Assembly (NCBI GenBank): GCA_022819645.1
Contig: JAJEGU010000067.1
Span: 62,001 to 126,000 of the forward strand
From: Pseudomonadales bacterium
Lineage (GTDB): Bacteria > Pseudomonadota > Gammaproteobacteria > Pseudomonadales > Pseudohongiellaceae
Direction: 5' to 3'
DNA length: 64,000 nt
The notes beneath the pieces were generated by a model. The model was not told where the DNA came from and made no database searches. It was given only the letters and a program-made list of their open reading frames with translations. The stretch's first letter is position 1; every line of letters begins with the position of its first letter. Position numbers and translations under genes: made by a program. Positions 26,607-35,492 of the stretch are shown here, piece by piece.

Positions 26607-27896
26607 GTGAACGGGGCGCCGCAAATCGGGAAAATGATGGATTTTGACGCGGCCCGCGCAATATTGCGAGGCAATGACCTGGGAACATATACGGTTCCGA
26701 CAAAAGGGCTATATCCGTTCCAGTGGAATTGGGATTCCGCCTTTACCGCTCTCGGCTGGCTCACTTTCGAGGAAGGGCGCGCATGGAAAGAGGCGCAGGC
26801 GATGTTCAGTGGCCAATGGGACAACGGCATGGTGCCGCATATCCTTTTTCATGGTCCTTCGGATTCGTATTTTCCCGGGCCCGGGATTTGGGGCGCTGAA
26901 TCCGGCATTCCCTCAAGCACGATCTCGCAGCCACCGGTCTGGGCCACGGCAATCACGCTGATGCTGCAACGTTCATCGGCAAGCTCGGCGGCTCGCGCCG
27001 CAGTGCGGGATCTGCTGCCACGAGTGATCGACTACCATCTCTGGTGGTACCGTGACCGCGATCTCGATAACACAGGACTGGTGGAGAGCTACCATCCCTG
27101 GGAATCGGGTATGGACAACAGTCCGGCCTGGGACGCTCCACTGGCCCGTGTGCCGCGGGTTGAGTGGGGCTACCAGCGCCGCGACCTGAACCATGTCGAT
27201 CAGGCACAGCGGCCAAGCGACGCGGAATACGATCGTTACCTCCATCTCATCGAATTGAACAGACGGCACCGATTCGAACCCCGGCGAGTGGCGCCCGCCT
27301 CGCCTTATCGGGTCATCGACATCGGCACAGTCGCCATACTGCAACGCGCCACCCACGACCTGATCAACCTCTGCAGGGAATTCGGGCAAGAGGAATCCGT
27401 GCCGGAGCTTGAGGCGGAACTCGTTCGCACCGGCAAGGCGGCCCGCCGCTGCTGGTCTGGCGAATATCGCTGTTTCCTCAATTGGGACAAAATTTCCGAT
27501 GCGCCGCTGCGGGAACACACTACCGCCGCGCTACTGCCACTTTTCGGCTATCTGGCCGATGCCAGCCAGGCTGGAGAAATGGCCTCACTGACGGAGCAGT
27601 GGCTGGCGGCAAGTGAATTTTCCCTGGCTTCAACACACCCGCGAAGCCCGCTCTACGAGCCGCAACGATATTGGCGCGGCCCGGTATGGCTGCATGTGAA
27701 CTGGATGATCGCCGATGGTCTGCGCGCCTATGGCTATACCGAACTGGCCGACCGGATCAAGCAGGAAAGTCGCAAATGCATCATGGCTGCCGGGGGGTAC
27801 TACGAATACTTCAACTCGGAAACGGGCAAGGGCTGTGGAGGTGCCAACTTCTCCTGGACAGCGGCGGTGGCGCTGTTCTGGTTTCAAGCCGGATGA
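26607..27896 (+). CDS. GH63/MGH1-like glycoside hydrolase
   Basis: 429 residues. It reads as an (alpha/alpha)6-barrel hydrolase: GLYPFQWNWDSAFTALGW early, QYWRGPVWLHVNWMIADG-type box (RYWRGPVWLHVNWMIADGLR) late and GGANFSWTAAVALFW at the end, all hallmarks of the GH63 group that includes mannosyl- or glucosyl-glycerate hydrolases and oligosaccharide glucosidases. No signal peptide, so it should act on a sugar after uptake. Start codon GTG at 26607; an ATG at 26634 with GGGAAA before it is equally possible. Convergent with the symporter gene, and together with the receptor and ROK regulator it forms a sugar locus. Substrate could be glucosyl- or mannosyl-glycerate, but that is a guess. Confidence 0.78.
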   Translation: MNGAPQIGKMMDFDAARAILRGNDLGTYTVPTKGLYPFQWNWDSAFTALGWLTFEEGRAWKEAQAMFSGQWDNGMVPHILFHGPSDSYFPGPGIWGAESGIPSSTISQPPVWATAITLMLQRSSASSAARAAVRDLLPRVIDYHLWWYRDRDLDNTGLVESYHPWESGMDNSPAWDAPLARVPRVEWGYQRRDLNHVDQAQRPSDAEYDRYLHLIELNRRHRFEPRRVAPASPYRVIDIGTVAILQRATHDLINLCREFGQEESVPELEAELVRTGKAARRCWSGEYRCFLNWDKISDAPLREHTTAALLPLFGYLADASQAGEMASLTEQWLAASEFSLASTHPRSPLYEPQRYWRGPVWLHVNWMIADGLRAYGYTELADRIKQESRKCIMAAGGYYEYFNSETGKGCGGANFSWTAAVALFWFQAG

Positions 27897-27910
27897 TTGC
27901 GCGATTGAAG

Positions 27911-29488
27911 TTATCCGCCAAACAGGTGTGGTATCAGCCAACCGATCAGCAACATTGCCGCGAAGGCCAGCAGCAGCGTGGCGGTTTCGTCGCGACGCCA
28001 GACTCCGGCAATCCCACCCGCATCCACTGGCCGTATTGCTGCTTTCATACCTCCAGAAAACGCTGAGGTCAGCAGGGCGGCGCCGAGCGCGGCAAGCAGC
28101 CCGGTCACATTCCACCACAACCAGAATATCTGCGGCTGGCCGATCCAGAGATACAGATTCAAGCCCACTCCCGCCAGCAGTCCTGTGTTCGCGCCCAGGG
28201 AGCCGACTCCGGGACGCAGAATCGCCAACAGGAAAGTTGCCAGGATCGGCCCGTAAAATACCGAACCGACCATGTTGATGGCCTCTATGACAGTGGGAGC
28301 GATGGCGCCGCCGAATACCGACAGGGCGACAATCAGAATGCCCCAGAACAAAACCGCCGCGCGGGACCAGAAGACATAGCTGTCCGGCTCCAGCTTCTTC
28401 CCCGCCAGCCGCGTGTAATCCTCGATGCTGACCGCCGAAAGCGAATTGACCACCGAACTCAGGGAAGACATCGACGCTGCGAGCAAGGCCACGATAAGCA
28501 GGCCGATCAGCCCGTTGGGCAGGTACTGGACAATAAACAGCGGAACCAGCGTGTCAGGGGATTGCGGGTCCACCTGGGCAAGAAAATCCGGATTCATCAC
28601 CGCGAAAGCGCCAAGCGCCAGGCCGGTTACGCAATACAGCAGCACGATGGGAAATCGCGCCAGTCCGTTCAGCATGAGAATCCGCCGCACCGAGTTTTCG
28701 TCTTTCGCCGAAAGCGTGCGCTGGGCTTGGGTCTGATCGCAGCCGTAATATGAGGCGTACAAAACGATACCGCCGAAAATCATCGGCCACAGCCCCCATT
28801 CATCACCTGCCAGGCCCCAGGAACCGGTGCGCAGCACGGTCAGGCGGGTAGGGTCGATATTGGCCAGGAAAGCCTCCAGCCCGCCCATGTTGCGCAGGGA
28901 GAACAGCAGGATCATGGCGACTCCGGAGAAAATCAGAATCATCTGCGCCGCATCGGAATACACCACCGCCTTCATGCCGCCCTGGAACGAGTAGATGAGC
29001 GTAATCACGCCGATTACGGCAATGGCGATGAAAAAATCAACGCCCATGGCGACATTGAGGATGAGCGCGGTGGCGTATATGGCTATGCTTGTGGCCAGGG
29101 CGCGGCTGATCAGAAACACGAAGGAAATCAGCAGTCGCGTGGATAGTCCGAAGCGGCTTTCGAGGAAGTCGTAAATACTGACAACTCCCGAACGGTACAG
29201 CACGGGCAGCACATAGACCATGAGCAGCAGCATGGCCAGCGGCACGGCGAATTCGTACGACAACCAGACCATGCCGCCGCCTTCCCGCAGCCCGACGAAA
29301 GCCGGGGCGGAAATGAAGCTGATGGCCGAAAGCTGGGTGGCCATGGTCGACAGGGTCAGGGGCAAGACACCGAGTTGCCGCCCGCCGAGGAAGTAATCCT
29401 TTTTGGAATGCTGCTCCTTGAAGAAATATCCCAGCCCAAGCAGCATCGCCAGGTAGACGGCGATGATTGCGTAGTCGAAGGCGTTCAT
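27911..29488 (-). CDS. Sodium:solute symporter (SSS family)
   Basis: 525 residues with about 13-14 membrane helices. The family start FDYAIIAVYLAMLLGLGYFF and DYFLGGRQLGVLPLTLSTMA (first helices and the sodium site region) match the SglT/PutP type, which import sugars, proline or related solutes with sodium. LSSVVNSLSAVSIEDY, a late helix segment, is also typical of sugar-type SSS proteins. The gene follows the TonB-dependent receptor gene by 36 bp on the same strand, so it is probably the inner-membrane step for the same solute. The exact solute is not determined by the sequence. Confidence 0.88.
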   Translation of the reverse strand: MNAFDYAIIAVYLAMLLGLGYFFKEQHSKKDYFLGGRQLGVLPLTLSTMATQLSAISFISAPAFVGLREGGGMVWLSYEFAVPLAMLLLMVYVLPVLYRSGVVSIYDFLESRFGLSTRLLISFVFLISRALATSIAIYATALILNVAMGVDFFIAIAVIGVITLIYSFQGGMKAVVYSDAAQMILIFSGVAMILLFSLRNMGGLEAFLANIDPTRLTVLRTGSWGLAGDEWGLWPMIFGGIVLYASYYGCDQTQAQRTLSAKDENSVRRILMLNGLARFPIVLLYCVTGLALGAFAVMNPDFLAQVDPQSPDTLVPLFIVQYLPNGLIGLLIVALLAASMSSLSSVVNSLSAVSIEDYTRLAGKKLEPDSYVFWSRAAVLFWGILIVALSVFGGAIAPTVIEAINMVGSVFYGPILATFLLAILRPGVGSLGANTGLLAGVGLNLYLWIGQPQIFWLWWNVTGLLAALGAALLTSAFSGGMKAAIRPVDAGGIAGVWRRDETATLLLAFAAMLLIGWLIPHLFGG

Positions 29489-29524
29489 CAGAAGCGCGGG
29501 AGTTGGCTCCTGCGGCGCAGACCC

Positions 29525-32023
29525 CTAGAAATCATAACTCATTCGAAGCGCCACCCTGCGGGGCAGAATCGGCCGGCCGACGAAGAACTGCGCGGGTTGG
29601 CCCGACTGGGCATTGCCTTGCCGGGGCGAGCCTTCGGTGATTCCCTGCGTATCGGTAAGGTTGAACACATGCAGGCTCACGCGAATATTGTCATCGCCCT
29701 CAAGCGGGAAGGAATATCCGGCTTCCAGTCGCCACAGGCCGTAGGAATCCAGGCTGACGGTGTTCGAATCGTTGGCGAAGTTGTCGCCGTGATAGTTGTA
29801 CATCAACAAGCCTTCGAAATTCTCCAGGGCGAAACGGGCGCCGAAATTGGCCATTTCGGTGGGTTGCCGCCGCAATTCGTTTCCGACGATCGCGGGATTG
29901 CCGTCGGCCTTGGTGAACTCGTGCTCGCGCAGCGTGACATTGCCGTTCAGGGAAACAAAGTCGTTCAGGTACCAGGTCAGTCCGGCCTCGACTCCAAAGG
30001 CCTCGGTGGACTGCAGCGATACGTCTTCAATGATGTTGCCGGGATTGTTCGGATCATTGATGAAATCGACGTTGCGCCGATCATCCAGGGTTGACCGGAA
30101 CAGGAGCGCCTGGGCGGTGATTGCCTGATTCTCATACTTCACGCCCGCTTCGATGGTATCGATGATTTCACCTTCGTAGGAAGCAAGCCTGCCCTGATTG
30201 AAAGGCACGCTGCGTATCTGCGGGAAGAAAAATCCGCGGGATGCGTTGGCGAACAGATTGACCTCGTCGCTCAAGCGGTACAGCGCGCCGGCTGAAAAGG
30301 CCCATTCGGTGGCGCCGAGAGAGTCGCTGGTGAGCGAGCCATTGGTGTAACTGACGACCTCAAGGTGATCGCTGACGCTCGGGTCGTTGCTCATCACATG
30401 GGATGAAGTATTGAATTGCTTGACATCGCCCTCAAGCCGTTCGAGCCGGATGCCGAGGTCATAGGACCAGCGGCCGCTTTCGATCTGATCGGCAATGTAG
30501 AAGGCGGCGCGCCGGGCGCTGCGGTCGCGGTATCCGGTCAGCCCGTTGGTTCTGGCGAGGCCGTTGCGTGTCCAGTGATACATCGCGGCGGGGTCATCGG
30601 CCATCACGAGTTCGCCGGATGCGTCTTCAACGACTCCCATCAGTTGCACGTCCACCATCAGGGGCGCATTGCGGAAATCGCCCAGATAGGTGGTGATGTA
30701 ATTGAGATCATCGGCCTGGGAATTCGAGAAGAAGCCTCCGATAGTCAGGCCATGGGTTGCGTCACCGACGAAAAATTCGTTTCCGAGGCTCATTTCCACC
30801 GACATGTCGGTGGCGTCGCGCCAGCGGTCGAGCGTACGGTTGCCGAACACGAGGTGATCCGGCGCCAGATTCCTGCCGGTCTGGGAATACTTGAAACGGG
30901 CGTGGCCATGGAACGCCGGATCGATTCCCCTCCGGGTGAGATACTCGGACTGCGTTTCGGGCGTGTTGGGCCCAAGGGCGTCGCCGTCAAGGAACAGATT
31001 GAACTGATGATCGTAGCGTGCGTAGCGCAGTTTCGCGTTGAGGGTCCATTCGTCATTCAGGTCCCGGTCGAGCACGGCGGCAAGCATGTGCCCGCGGGTG
31101 ACGACGCCGTCGCCTATGGGCGTCTGGAAACGACCACCGGGAGTATCGTACGCCAGACCGACCGCCTCAACCGTATTCATGGTGAAAACTTCGGCTCCAT
31201 CGTTGCCGGTGACGCGCTCCCGGGAGCGACCGTCAACGGGCAGGGGAAGAAAGAACTGTACACTGTCGTCGATCAATTGCGTATACAGCGTCAACGAGCC
31301 GGAGCCGTCATCGAACTCATGCCTGATGTTCCCCCTGATCTGGAAGCCCTGGGTGTCGAGCCCGGACTTGAGTGGGCCTTCGTCATTGCGGAAGTAGCCG
31401 GACAATGCGTAGAAGGTGCTGGAATCGGCGCCGCCGATCGGGCCGCTGAAGAAGTAGTCCCCCCGGAATCTGCCTTCTTCGGCGGTTTCAATCTGTACCG
31501 TGCCGGTTGGCTCCGGCCCGCCGGTGGCGGAGATATAGTTGATGATGCCGGCCACCGAACCGGGGCCGAACAGGTTCGACACGCCACCGCTGACAAACTC
31601 TGATCGCTCGATGCCGAGGTCGTTGCGGAAATAGACATCGAAAGCCGAGGAATTCAGGCCGAAAGTCGTAAACGCCGGCATGCCGTCATACAGCAGCGGC
31701 GTGAACGAGAACTGTCCTCCCGACGGCAGGGCGCGGTGGAAGACGTTGGTGGCGACTTCGCCGCCGCCGCCTTCGGCGCTGATGCCTGGCAACTGGGTCA
31801 GGATATCCGCCTGACTCGACGAGTTGAAGGATCTGAGATCTTCTTCGGTGAACTGGGACACCGACTGCGGCGTGTCAAAGCCTGTCCGTTCCACGCCGGT
31901 GCCGGTTACGATGATTTCTTCGATAACGCCGCCTGCCAGGGCCGGCGACTGTCCGGAAGCTGTGCTTGATGCGGCGCAGATGGTCGCGGCGGACAAGGCC
32001 GCGGTCAGGAAAGAGCGATTCAT
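29525..32023 (-). CDS. TonB-dependent outer-membrane receptor
   Basis: 832 residues from ATG 32023, with GGGGG eight bases upstream; a TTG two codons earlier is less likely. Signal peptide to about residue 24 (ALSAATICAASSTASG). The TonB box is IEEIIVTGTGVE, followed by a plug domain (DILTQLPGISAEGG, then LLYDGMPAF) and a 22-strand barrel ending in aromatic Phe (LRMSYDF), as outer-membrane proteins require. Likely brings a sugar or glycoside across the outer membrane, because the next gene is a sugar-type symporter and the upstream gene is a ROK regulator. Promoter and operator signals lie upstream at 32065-32127. Ligand unknown. Confidence 0.93.
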   Translation of the reverse strand: MNRSFLTAALSAATICAASSTASGQSPALAGGVIEEIIVTGTGVERTGFDTPQSVSQFTEEDLRSFNSSSQADILTQLPGISAEGGGGEVATNVFHRALPSGGQFSFTPLLYDGMPAFTTFGLNSSAFDVYFRNDLGIERSEFVSGGVSNLFGPGSVAGIINYISATGGPEPTGTVQIETAEEGRFRGDYFFSGPIGGADSSTFYALSGYFRNDEGPLKSGLDTQGFQIRGNIRHEFDDGSGSLTLYTQLIDDSVQFFLPLPVDGRSRERVTGNDGAEVFTMNTVEAVGLAYDTPGGRFQTPIGDGVVTRGHMLAAVLDRDLNDEWTLNAKLRYARYDHQFNLFLDGDALGPNTPETQSEYLTRRGIDPAFHGHARFKYSQTGRNLAPDHLVFGNRTLDRWRDATDMSVEMSLGNEFFVGDATHGLTIGGFFSNSQADDLNYITTYLGDFRNAPLMVDVQLMGVVEDASGELVMADDPAAMYHWTRNGLARTNGLTGYRDRSARRAAFYIADQIESGRWSYDLGIRLERLEGDVKQFNTSSHVMSNDPSVSDHLEVVSYTNGSLTSDSLGATEWAFSAGALYRLSDEVNLFANASRGFFFPQIRSVPFNQGRLASYEGEIIDTIEAGVKYENQAITAQALLFRSTLDDRRNVDFINDPNNPGNIIEDVSLQSTEAFGVEAGLTWYLNDFVSLNGNVTLREHEFTKADGNPAIVGNELRRQPTEMANFGARFALENFEGLLMYNYHGDNFANDSNTVSLDSYGLWRLEAGYSFPLEGDDNIRVSLHVFNLTDTQGITEGSPRQGNAQSGQPAQFFVGRPILPRRVALRMSYDF

Positions 32024-32064
32024 TTTCAACCCCCGCTGTTTGCGAACTGGAGCCAGAAGCCAAT

Positions 32065-32091
32065 CTTATACCCACATCGCGTAAATAACAA
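32065..32091 (-). promoter_or_regulatory. Candidate promoter of the TonB-receptor gene
   Basis: On the minus strand, TTGTTA (32086-32091) and TATAAG (32065-32070) are separated by 15 bases, slightly short. The predicted start would leave a leader of about 35 bases before ATG 32023, with GGGGG in it. The left half of the palindrome at 32078-32127 falls between the two boxes. Confidence 0.4.
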
Positions 32092-32127
32092 TACGATAAA
32101 TGTGAATATCAGGATTTAATTTACGCG
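32078..32127. promoter_or_regulatory. Candidate ROK operator: 9-bp inverted repeat
   Basis: CGCGTAAAT (32078-32086) and its exact complement ATTTACGCG (32119-32127) are 32 bp apart in an A/T-rich gap between the receptor gene and the ROK gene. One half overlaps the putative promoter spacer, as expected for a repressor. A link to the adjacent ROK protein is inference. Confidence 0.45.
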
Positions 32128-32148
32128 CCGTGGATATGTATTTCGGAT

Positions 32149-33324
32149 TCAACAGAAAAAATACTGCGTAAAAGGAAGCGCCGCAGCGCCGACAGAGACT
32201 GATTCACCACTGGCCTCGGCAGCGATGACGGGAGGCAGGGGGCGCTCATAGGAACGCCGCCGCTGGTCAAAAATTTCAATGTGGGGAATGATTTTTCGCG
32301 TCAGGGATTCGGGAATGCGGCCGCCGATCACGATTGCCGCCGGGTCGAGCAGCGCCGCGCTGGCCGAGACGATCAGCGAAAGCGAGTCGCGCACCCGCTC
32401 AATCCAGTCATCGACCCCGGGCCAGTCGGGGTTGAAATTCAGCACCAGATCCGAGACCGATTCGACTTCAACTCCTCGGCGGCGGACGAGTTCGCGCAAC
32501 AGTTTGAGATTCGGATGCGGATAGATCAGTGGCGGCAGCAATTGCCCCACCTCGCCGGCATTGCCGAAAACGCCCCGCACGAGCCGCCCGTCCTGGATAA
32601 CGCCGCCCCCCACTCCAGTGGCGATGTAAAGGTACACGAAACTACGCGCACGGCGTCCCACGCCGAACAGACTTTCGCCGATAGCCGCGGCGTTGCCGTC
32701 GTTTTCCACCCAGACGGGAAGTTCCAGGTCGTGGGACAACGCCTCTTCCAGGTTGATATTGGTCCATTCTTCAAGGACCAGGGGCGTATTGACCTGGCCC
32801 GTCTCACGCATGAAGGTGCCCGGAATGCCTATGCCAGCCGCGAAAACCCTGTGGGGGTCTATCGAACATTGCCGCGTCAACTCTCCGATCATGCGGCGCA
32901 CCTCAACCACTACGGCATCGTGCGACATCGTCGTCATGACGCGCTGCCTGCTGCCGATGATTTCTCCCTTGAAGTTCATCAGGGTCACAGCTACCGCGTC
33001 CCACAGGATTGCGATGCCAAAGGACCAGGCGTAATCCGGCACGATCTCGACCTTGACGCTGAGTTGACCCCGTTTGCCGGTTGATACCCGTTCGCCGGGT
33101 CGAAGCGACCCACGTTCCACCAAACGCGACAACAGCCGTGAGACGGTTTGCTGGGGGCGGTTGATCTCCCGTGATATCTGCGCCTGGGTCATGGCGCCGC
33201 GTCGCAGCACGAGGGCGGCTATCGCCCGCTCAACTTCGCTGGACGGGAGAAAAACATCATCGCGAAAATACTTCACGGTGGCGGGATCGAACCCCTGGAC
33301 CGGAGCTTGTTCGCTGTCTGACAT
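32149..33324 (-). CDS. ROK-family transcriptional regulator (NagC/Mlc type)
   Basis: 391 residues from ATG 33324; a GTG at 33339 is also open. Helix-turn-helix at about residues 40-75 (AMTQAQISREINRPQQTVSR). The ROK sugar-kinase-like domain follows: ENDGNAAAIGESLFGVGR and ATGVGGGVIQDGRLVRGVFG give the ATP/sugar-site signature. The zinc-binding CxCGxxGCxE motif usual in ROK proteins is absent; residues PLIYPHPNLKLL occupy that place. Such regulators repress sugar uptake genes until the sugar or its phosphate binds. The palindrome at 32078-32127, upstream of the receptor gene, is its likely operator. It is followed by the TonB receptor and symporter on the same strand. Confidence 0.85.
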   Translation of the reverse strand: MSDSEQAPVQGFDPATVKYFRDDVFLPSSEVERAIAALVLRRGAMTQAQISREINRPQQTVSRLLSRLVERGSLRPGERVSTGKRGQLSVKVEIVPDYAWSFGIAILWDAVAVTLMNFKGEIIGSRQRVMTTMSHDAVVVEVRRMIGELTRQCSIDPHRVFAAGIGIPGTFMRETGQVNTPLVLEEWTNINLEEALSHDLELPVWVENDGNAAAIGESLFGVGRRARSFVYLYIATGVGGGVIQDGRLVRGVFGNAGEVGQLLPPLIYPHPNLKLLRELVRRRGVEVESVSDLVLNFNPDWPGVDDWIERVRDSLSLIVSASAALLDPAAIVIGGRIPESLTRKIIPHIEIFDQRRRSYERPLPPVIAAEASGESVSVGAAALPFTQYFFC

Positions 33325-33363
33325 GTGGCCTGGGTTCACAATGGGTCGATATCAGGGGTCTAT

Positions 33364-33376
33364 GAGCCTGCGCCGC
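33364..33376 (+). repeat. REP-like fragment
   Basis: GAGCCTGCGCCGC, the first 13 bases of the REP core, sits between the ROK gene start and the stop of the dehydrogenase gene at 33378, two bases before that stop. Short, so possibly chance, but position agrees with the other copies. Confidence 0.35.
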
Positions 33377-33377
33377 A

Positions 33378-34244
33378 TTATTGGCGGGTGTAACGCCGCA
33401 ACAGGCTCGAAGTATCCCAGCGCCCCCCGCCCATCGCCTGCACTTCCGCATAAAACCCGTCCACCAGCGCCGCCACCGGCAACTCCGCGCCGACACGCCC
33501 GGCCTCCTCCATGGCGATTCCCAGATCCTTGCGCATCCAGTCCACCGCGAAGCCGAAATCGTATTCATCCCGCAACATGGTCTGATAGCGGTTGCTCATC
33601 TGCCAGGACCCGGCCGCCCCGCGGGAAATCGTTTCGATGACCGCCTCCCCGTCCAGCCCCGCGCATCGGGCGAAATTGAGCCCTTCCGCCAGGCCCTGCA
33701 CCACCCCGGCGATACAGATCTGATTGACCATCTTGGCCAACTGGCCGCTGCCCGCGGGCCCGAGCAGCTTGCTGAAAGCGGCGTAGGCGGCGAGTACCGG
33801 CTCGGCCCGCGCAAAGCCGTCCTTCTCGCCGCCGATCATGATCGTCAGCTTGCCGTTTTCGGCCCCGGCCTGGCCGCCGGATACCGGCGCGTCGAGAAAT
33901 CCCACGCCCCGCTCCCGGGCCGCCGCGTCGAGTTCCCGGGCCAGGGTGACCGACGCCGTGGTGTGATCGATCAGGATGGCGCCCGAATCCATTCCCGCCA
34001 GGGCGCCGCTCTCGCCAAGGGCCACCGAGCGCACATCGTCGTCATTGCCCACGCAGAGCATGACCATGTCACAGCCGCTCGCCGCCTCGGCCGGCGTCGG
34101 GGCGCTGCTTCCACCTTGCTCTTCGCACCATTGCCGGGCCTTCGAGGCAGTGCGGTTGTACACGCAAACCTCCCCCGCCTTCTGCCGCAAATGTCCCGCC
34201 ATGGGATAGCCCATGACGCCAAGGCCGATAAATGCAAGTTTCAT
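33378..34244 (-). CDS. Beta-hydroxyacid dehydrogenase (3-hydroxyisobutyrate / tartronate semialdehyde type)
   Basis: 288 residues. The N-terminal Rossmann start MKLAFIGLGVMGYPMAGHL is the family signature (GLGxMGxPMAxNL). NAD(P) oxidoreductase of the GarR/MmsB/GlxR group, which reduce 2-hydroxy-3-oxopropionate or oxidise 3-hydroxyisobutyrate. The substrate loop DAPVSGGQAGAENGKLTIMI (FLDAPVSGG) and the catalytic-lysine region around QLAKMVNQICIAG are intact, with Lys as the expected proton shuttle. No operon partner on the same strand except the kinase gene 52 bp upstream. Substrate not resolvable by eye. Confidence 0.85.
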   Translation of the reverse strand: MKLAFIGLGVMGYPMAGHLRQKAGEVCVYNRTASKARQWCEEQGGSSAPTPAEAASGCDMVMLCVGNDDDVRSVALGESGALAGMDSGAILIDHTTASVTLARELDAAARERGVGFLDAPVSGGQAGAENGKLTIMIGGEKDGFARAEPVLAAYAAFSKLLGPAGSGQLAKMVNQICIAGVVQGLAEGLNFARCAGLDGEAVIETISRGAAGSWQMSNRYQTMLRDEYDFGFAVDWMRKDLGIAMEEAGRVGAELPVAALVDGFYAEVQAMGGGRWDTSSLLRRYTRQ

Positions 34245-34296
34245 GATGCTCCTCTTGGGTTTTCTGAATGTTCCCTGAAAAAGTTTCGATCCCCTT

Positions 34297-35256
34297 CTAC
34301 ACCAGATCCGAGCGCCAGTCCTGGCGCAGCGCCCTCACCATGTCGCTCATGGAGTCGAAGCGGTCGGCTGGCTTTTTTTCCAGACAGCGCATGGCGACCT
34401 GCTCAAGCAGGGTGGGCACATGAATCCGGGTCAGCTCGGATGGCGGCGGCGGCGTATCCCGCAGCACGCTGTCGATGATCTGGTGCATCTTCTTCCCCCT
34501 GGCCGGCGGCTTGCCGCAAAGCGCTTCATAGAGTACCGCGCCAAGGCTGAAAACATCGGTGCGGTAATCGATTTCCGGGTCCTGGTTGATCTGCTCCGGC
34601 GACATGTACCAGGCCGACCCCTGGGCCTTGTGCTTGCCCGTGATATTGACATCCGCCACCGAAATCGCCGGTCGGCCGGCCACATCCCGCATGTCCTCGC
34701 CGGCGGCGCCCCAGACCTTGGCCAGGCCCCAGTCGAGCAGCAGGACCTCGCCATAAGGTCCGGCCAGGATGTTCTCGGGCTTGATGTCCCGGTGCGCCAC
34801 GCCATGCTGATGGGCGTACTCCAGGGCGTAGCCGATCTGCATCACCACTTCCATCAACTGGGTCAGGTCGTAGCGGGCGCGATAGTCGAGAATCTCGCGC
34901 AGGGTGTAGCCATGGACGAGTTTCATGGTGAAGAAGGGATTGCCCCGCACGTCCCGGCCCAACTCGTAGGTGGGCACGGTATTGGGATGCTGCAGCATGG
35001 CGGACACCCGGGCCTCGCGAATCAGCCGCCGCTGTTCCACTTCATCCCGGGCGAATTCCGGGCGCAGGGTCTTGTAGCAGACGAAACGCGACAGGTGCTG
35101 GTCCTTGCAGGACTTGATCAGCGACTTGCCGCCTTCGGCGATGGTGCTGAAAAAAGCGTAGCGGGTGCGCTGATCGATCTTCTTCGGCAGGGCCTTGTCG
35201 GTCTCTTCCAGGAAGATCGAAGCATACTCCCTGGGCGGCTCGGGGAAATTCAGCAT
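34297..35256 (-). CDS. Soluble Hanks-type Ser/Thr protein kinase
   Basis: 319 residues from ATG 35256; the frame extends to 35310 but the added residues are weakly supported. Kinase residues: FVCYKTLRPE gives the ATP-binding Lys (about 62), followed by a helix-C Glu (LIREARV, about 81), the catalytic loop VAHRDIKPENIL (HRD about 155-157) and the metal-binding loop LLDWGLAKVW, DWG rather than DFG, which is common in bacterial members. The activation segment ends SPEQIN. No membrane helix or PASTA domain, so it is cytoplasmic. It stands alone; no phosphatase is nearby. It could phosphorylate a target of the FHA-like protein encoded at 11322-12683, but no link is shown. Confidence 0.88.
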   Translation of the reverse strand: MLNFPEPPREYASIFLEETDKALPKKIDQRTRYAFFSTIAEGGKSLIKSCKDQHLSRFVCYKTLRPEFARDEVEQRRLIREARVSAMLQHPNTVPTYELGRDVRGNPFFTMKLVHGYTLREILDYRARYDLTQLMEVVMQIGYALEYAHQHGVAHRDIKPENILAGPYGEVLLLDWGLAKVWGAAGEDMRDVAGRPAISVADVNITGKHKAQGSAWYMSPEQINQDPEIDYRTDVFSLGAVLYEALCGKPPARGKKMHQIIDSVLRDTPPPPSELTRIHVPTLLEQVAMRCLEKKPADRFDSMSDMVRALRQDWRSDLV

Positions 35257-35380
35257 GTTCTGGAGCCCGCCTTCCGGATTCGGCCAACTGGAGAACCCCC
35301 ACACTACCAAATCCCGACCCGGTTCGCAGCAGCGCCGCCTCCCTCCCCGTCATTCCGCACGAAGCAAAGTCCGGCCGCCC

Positions 35381-35463
35381 GTCATTCTGCGCGAAGCGAA
35401 GCGCAGTCGCAGAATCTCAGGCAGCCACCCGGGGGGAGATTCTGCGACCACGCGCGGAATGAC
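35381..35463. repeat. GTCAT-ended inverted repeat, copy 2
   Basis: GTCATTCTGCGCGAAGCG at the left and CCACGCGCGGAATGAC at the right, with inner arms AGAATCTC and GAGATTCT. A partial unit GTCATTCCGCACGAAGC lies just before it at 35349. Related to the copy at 22463-22546. It fills the space between the kinase gene and the thioesterase promoter. Confidence 0.7.
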
Positions 35464-35480
35464 GGGAAGGGGAATTCGAC

Positions 35481-35486
35481 TATAAT
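35481..35486 (+). promoter_or_regulatory. -10 box TATAAT close to the thioesterase start (leaderless?)
   Basis: A perfect TATAAT ends seven bases before the ATG at 35493. A start site at the usual distance would fall at the ATG, giving a leaderless mRNA; no ribosome-binding sequence precedes the ATG, which agrees. The -35 region (around 35458-35463) is poor. Confidence 0.5.
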
Positions 35487-35492
35487 CCGCCC

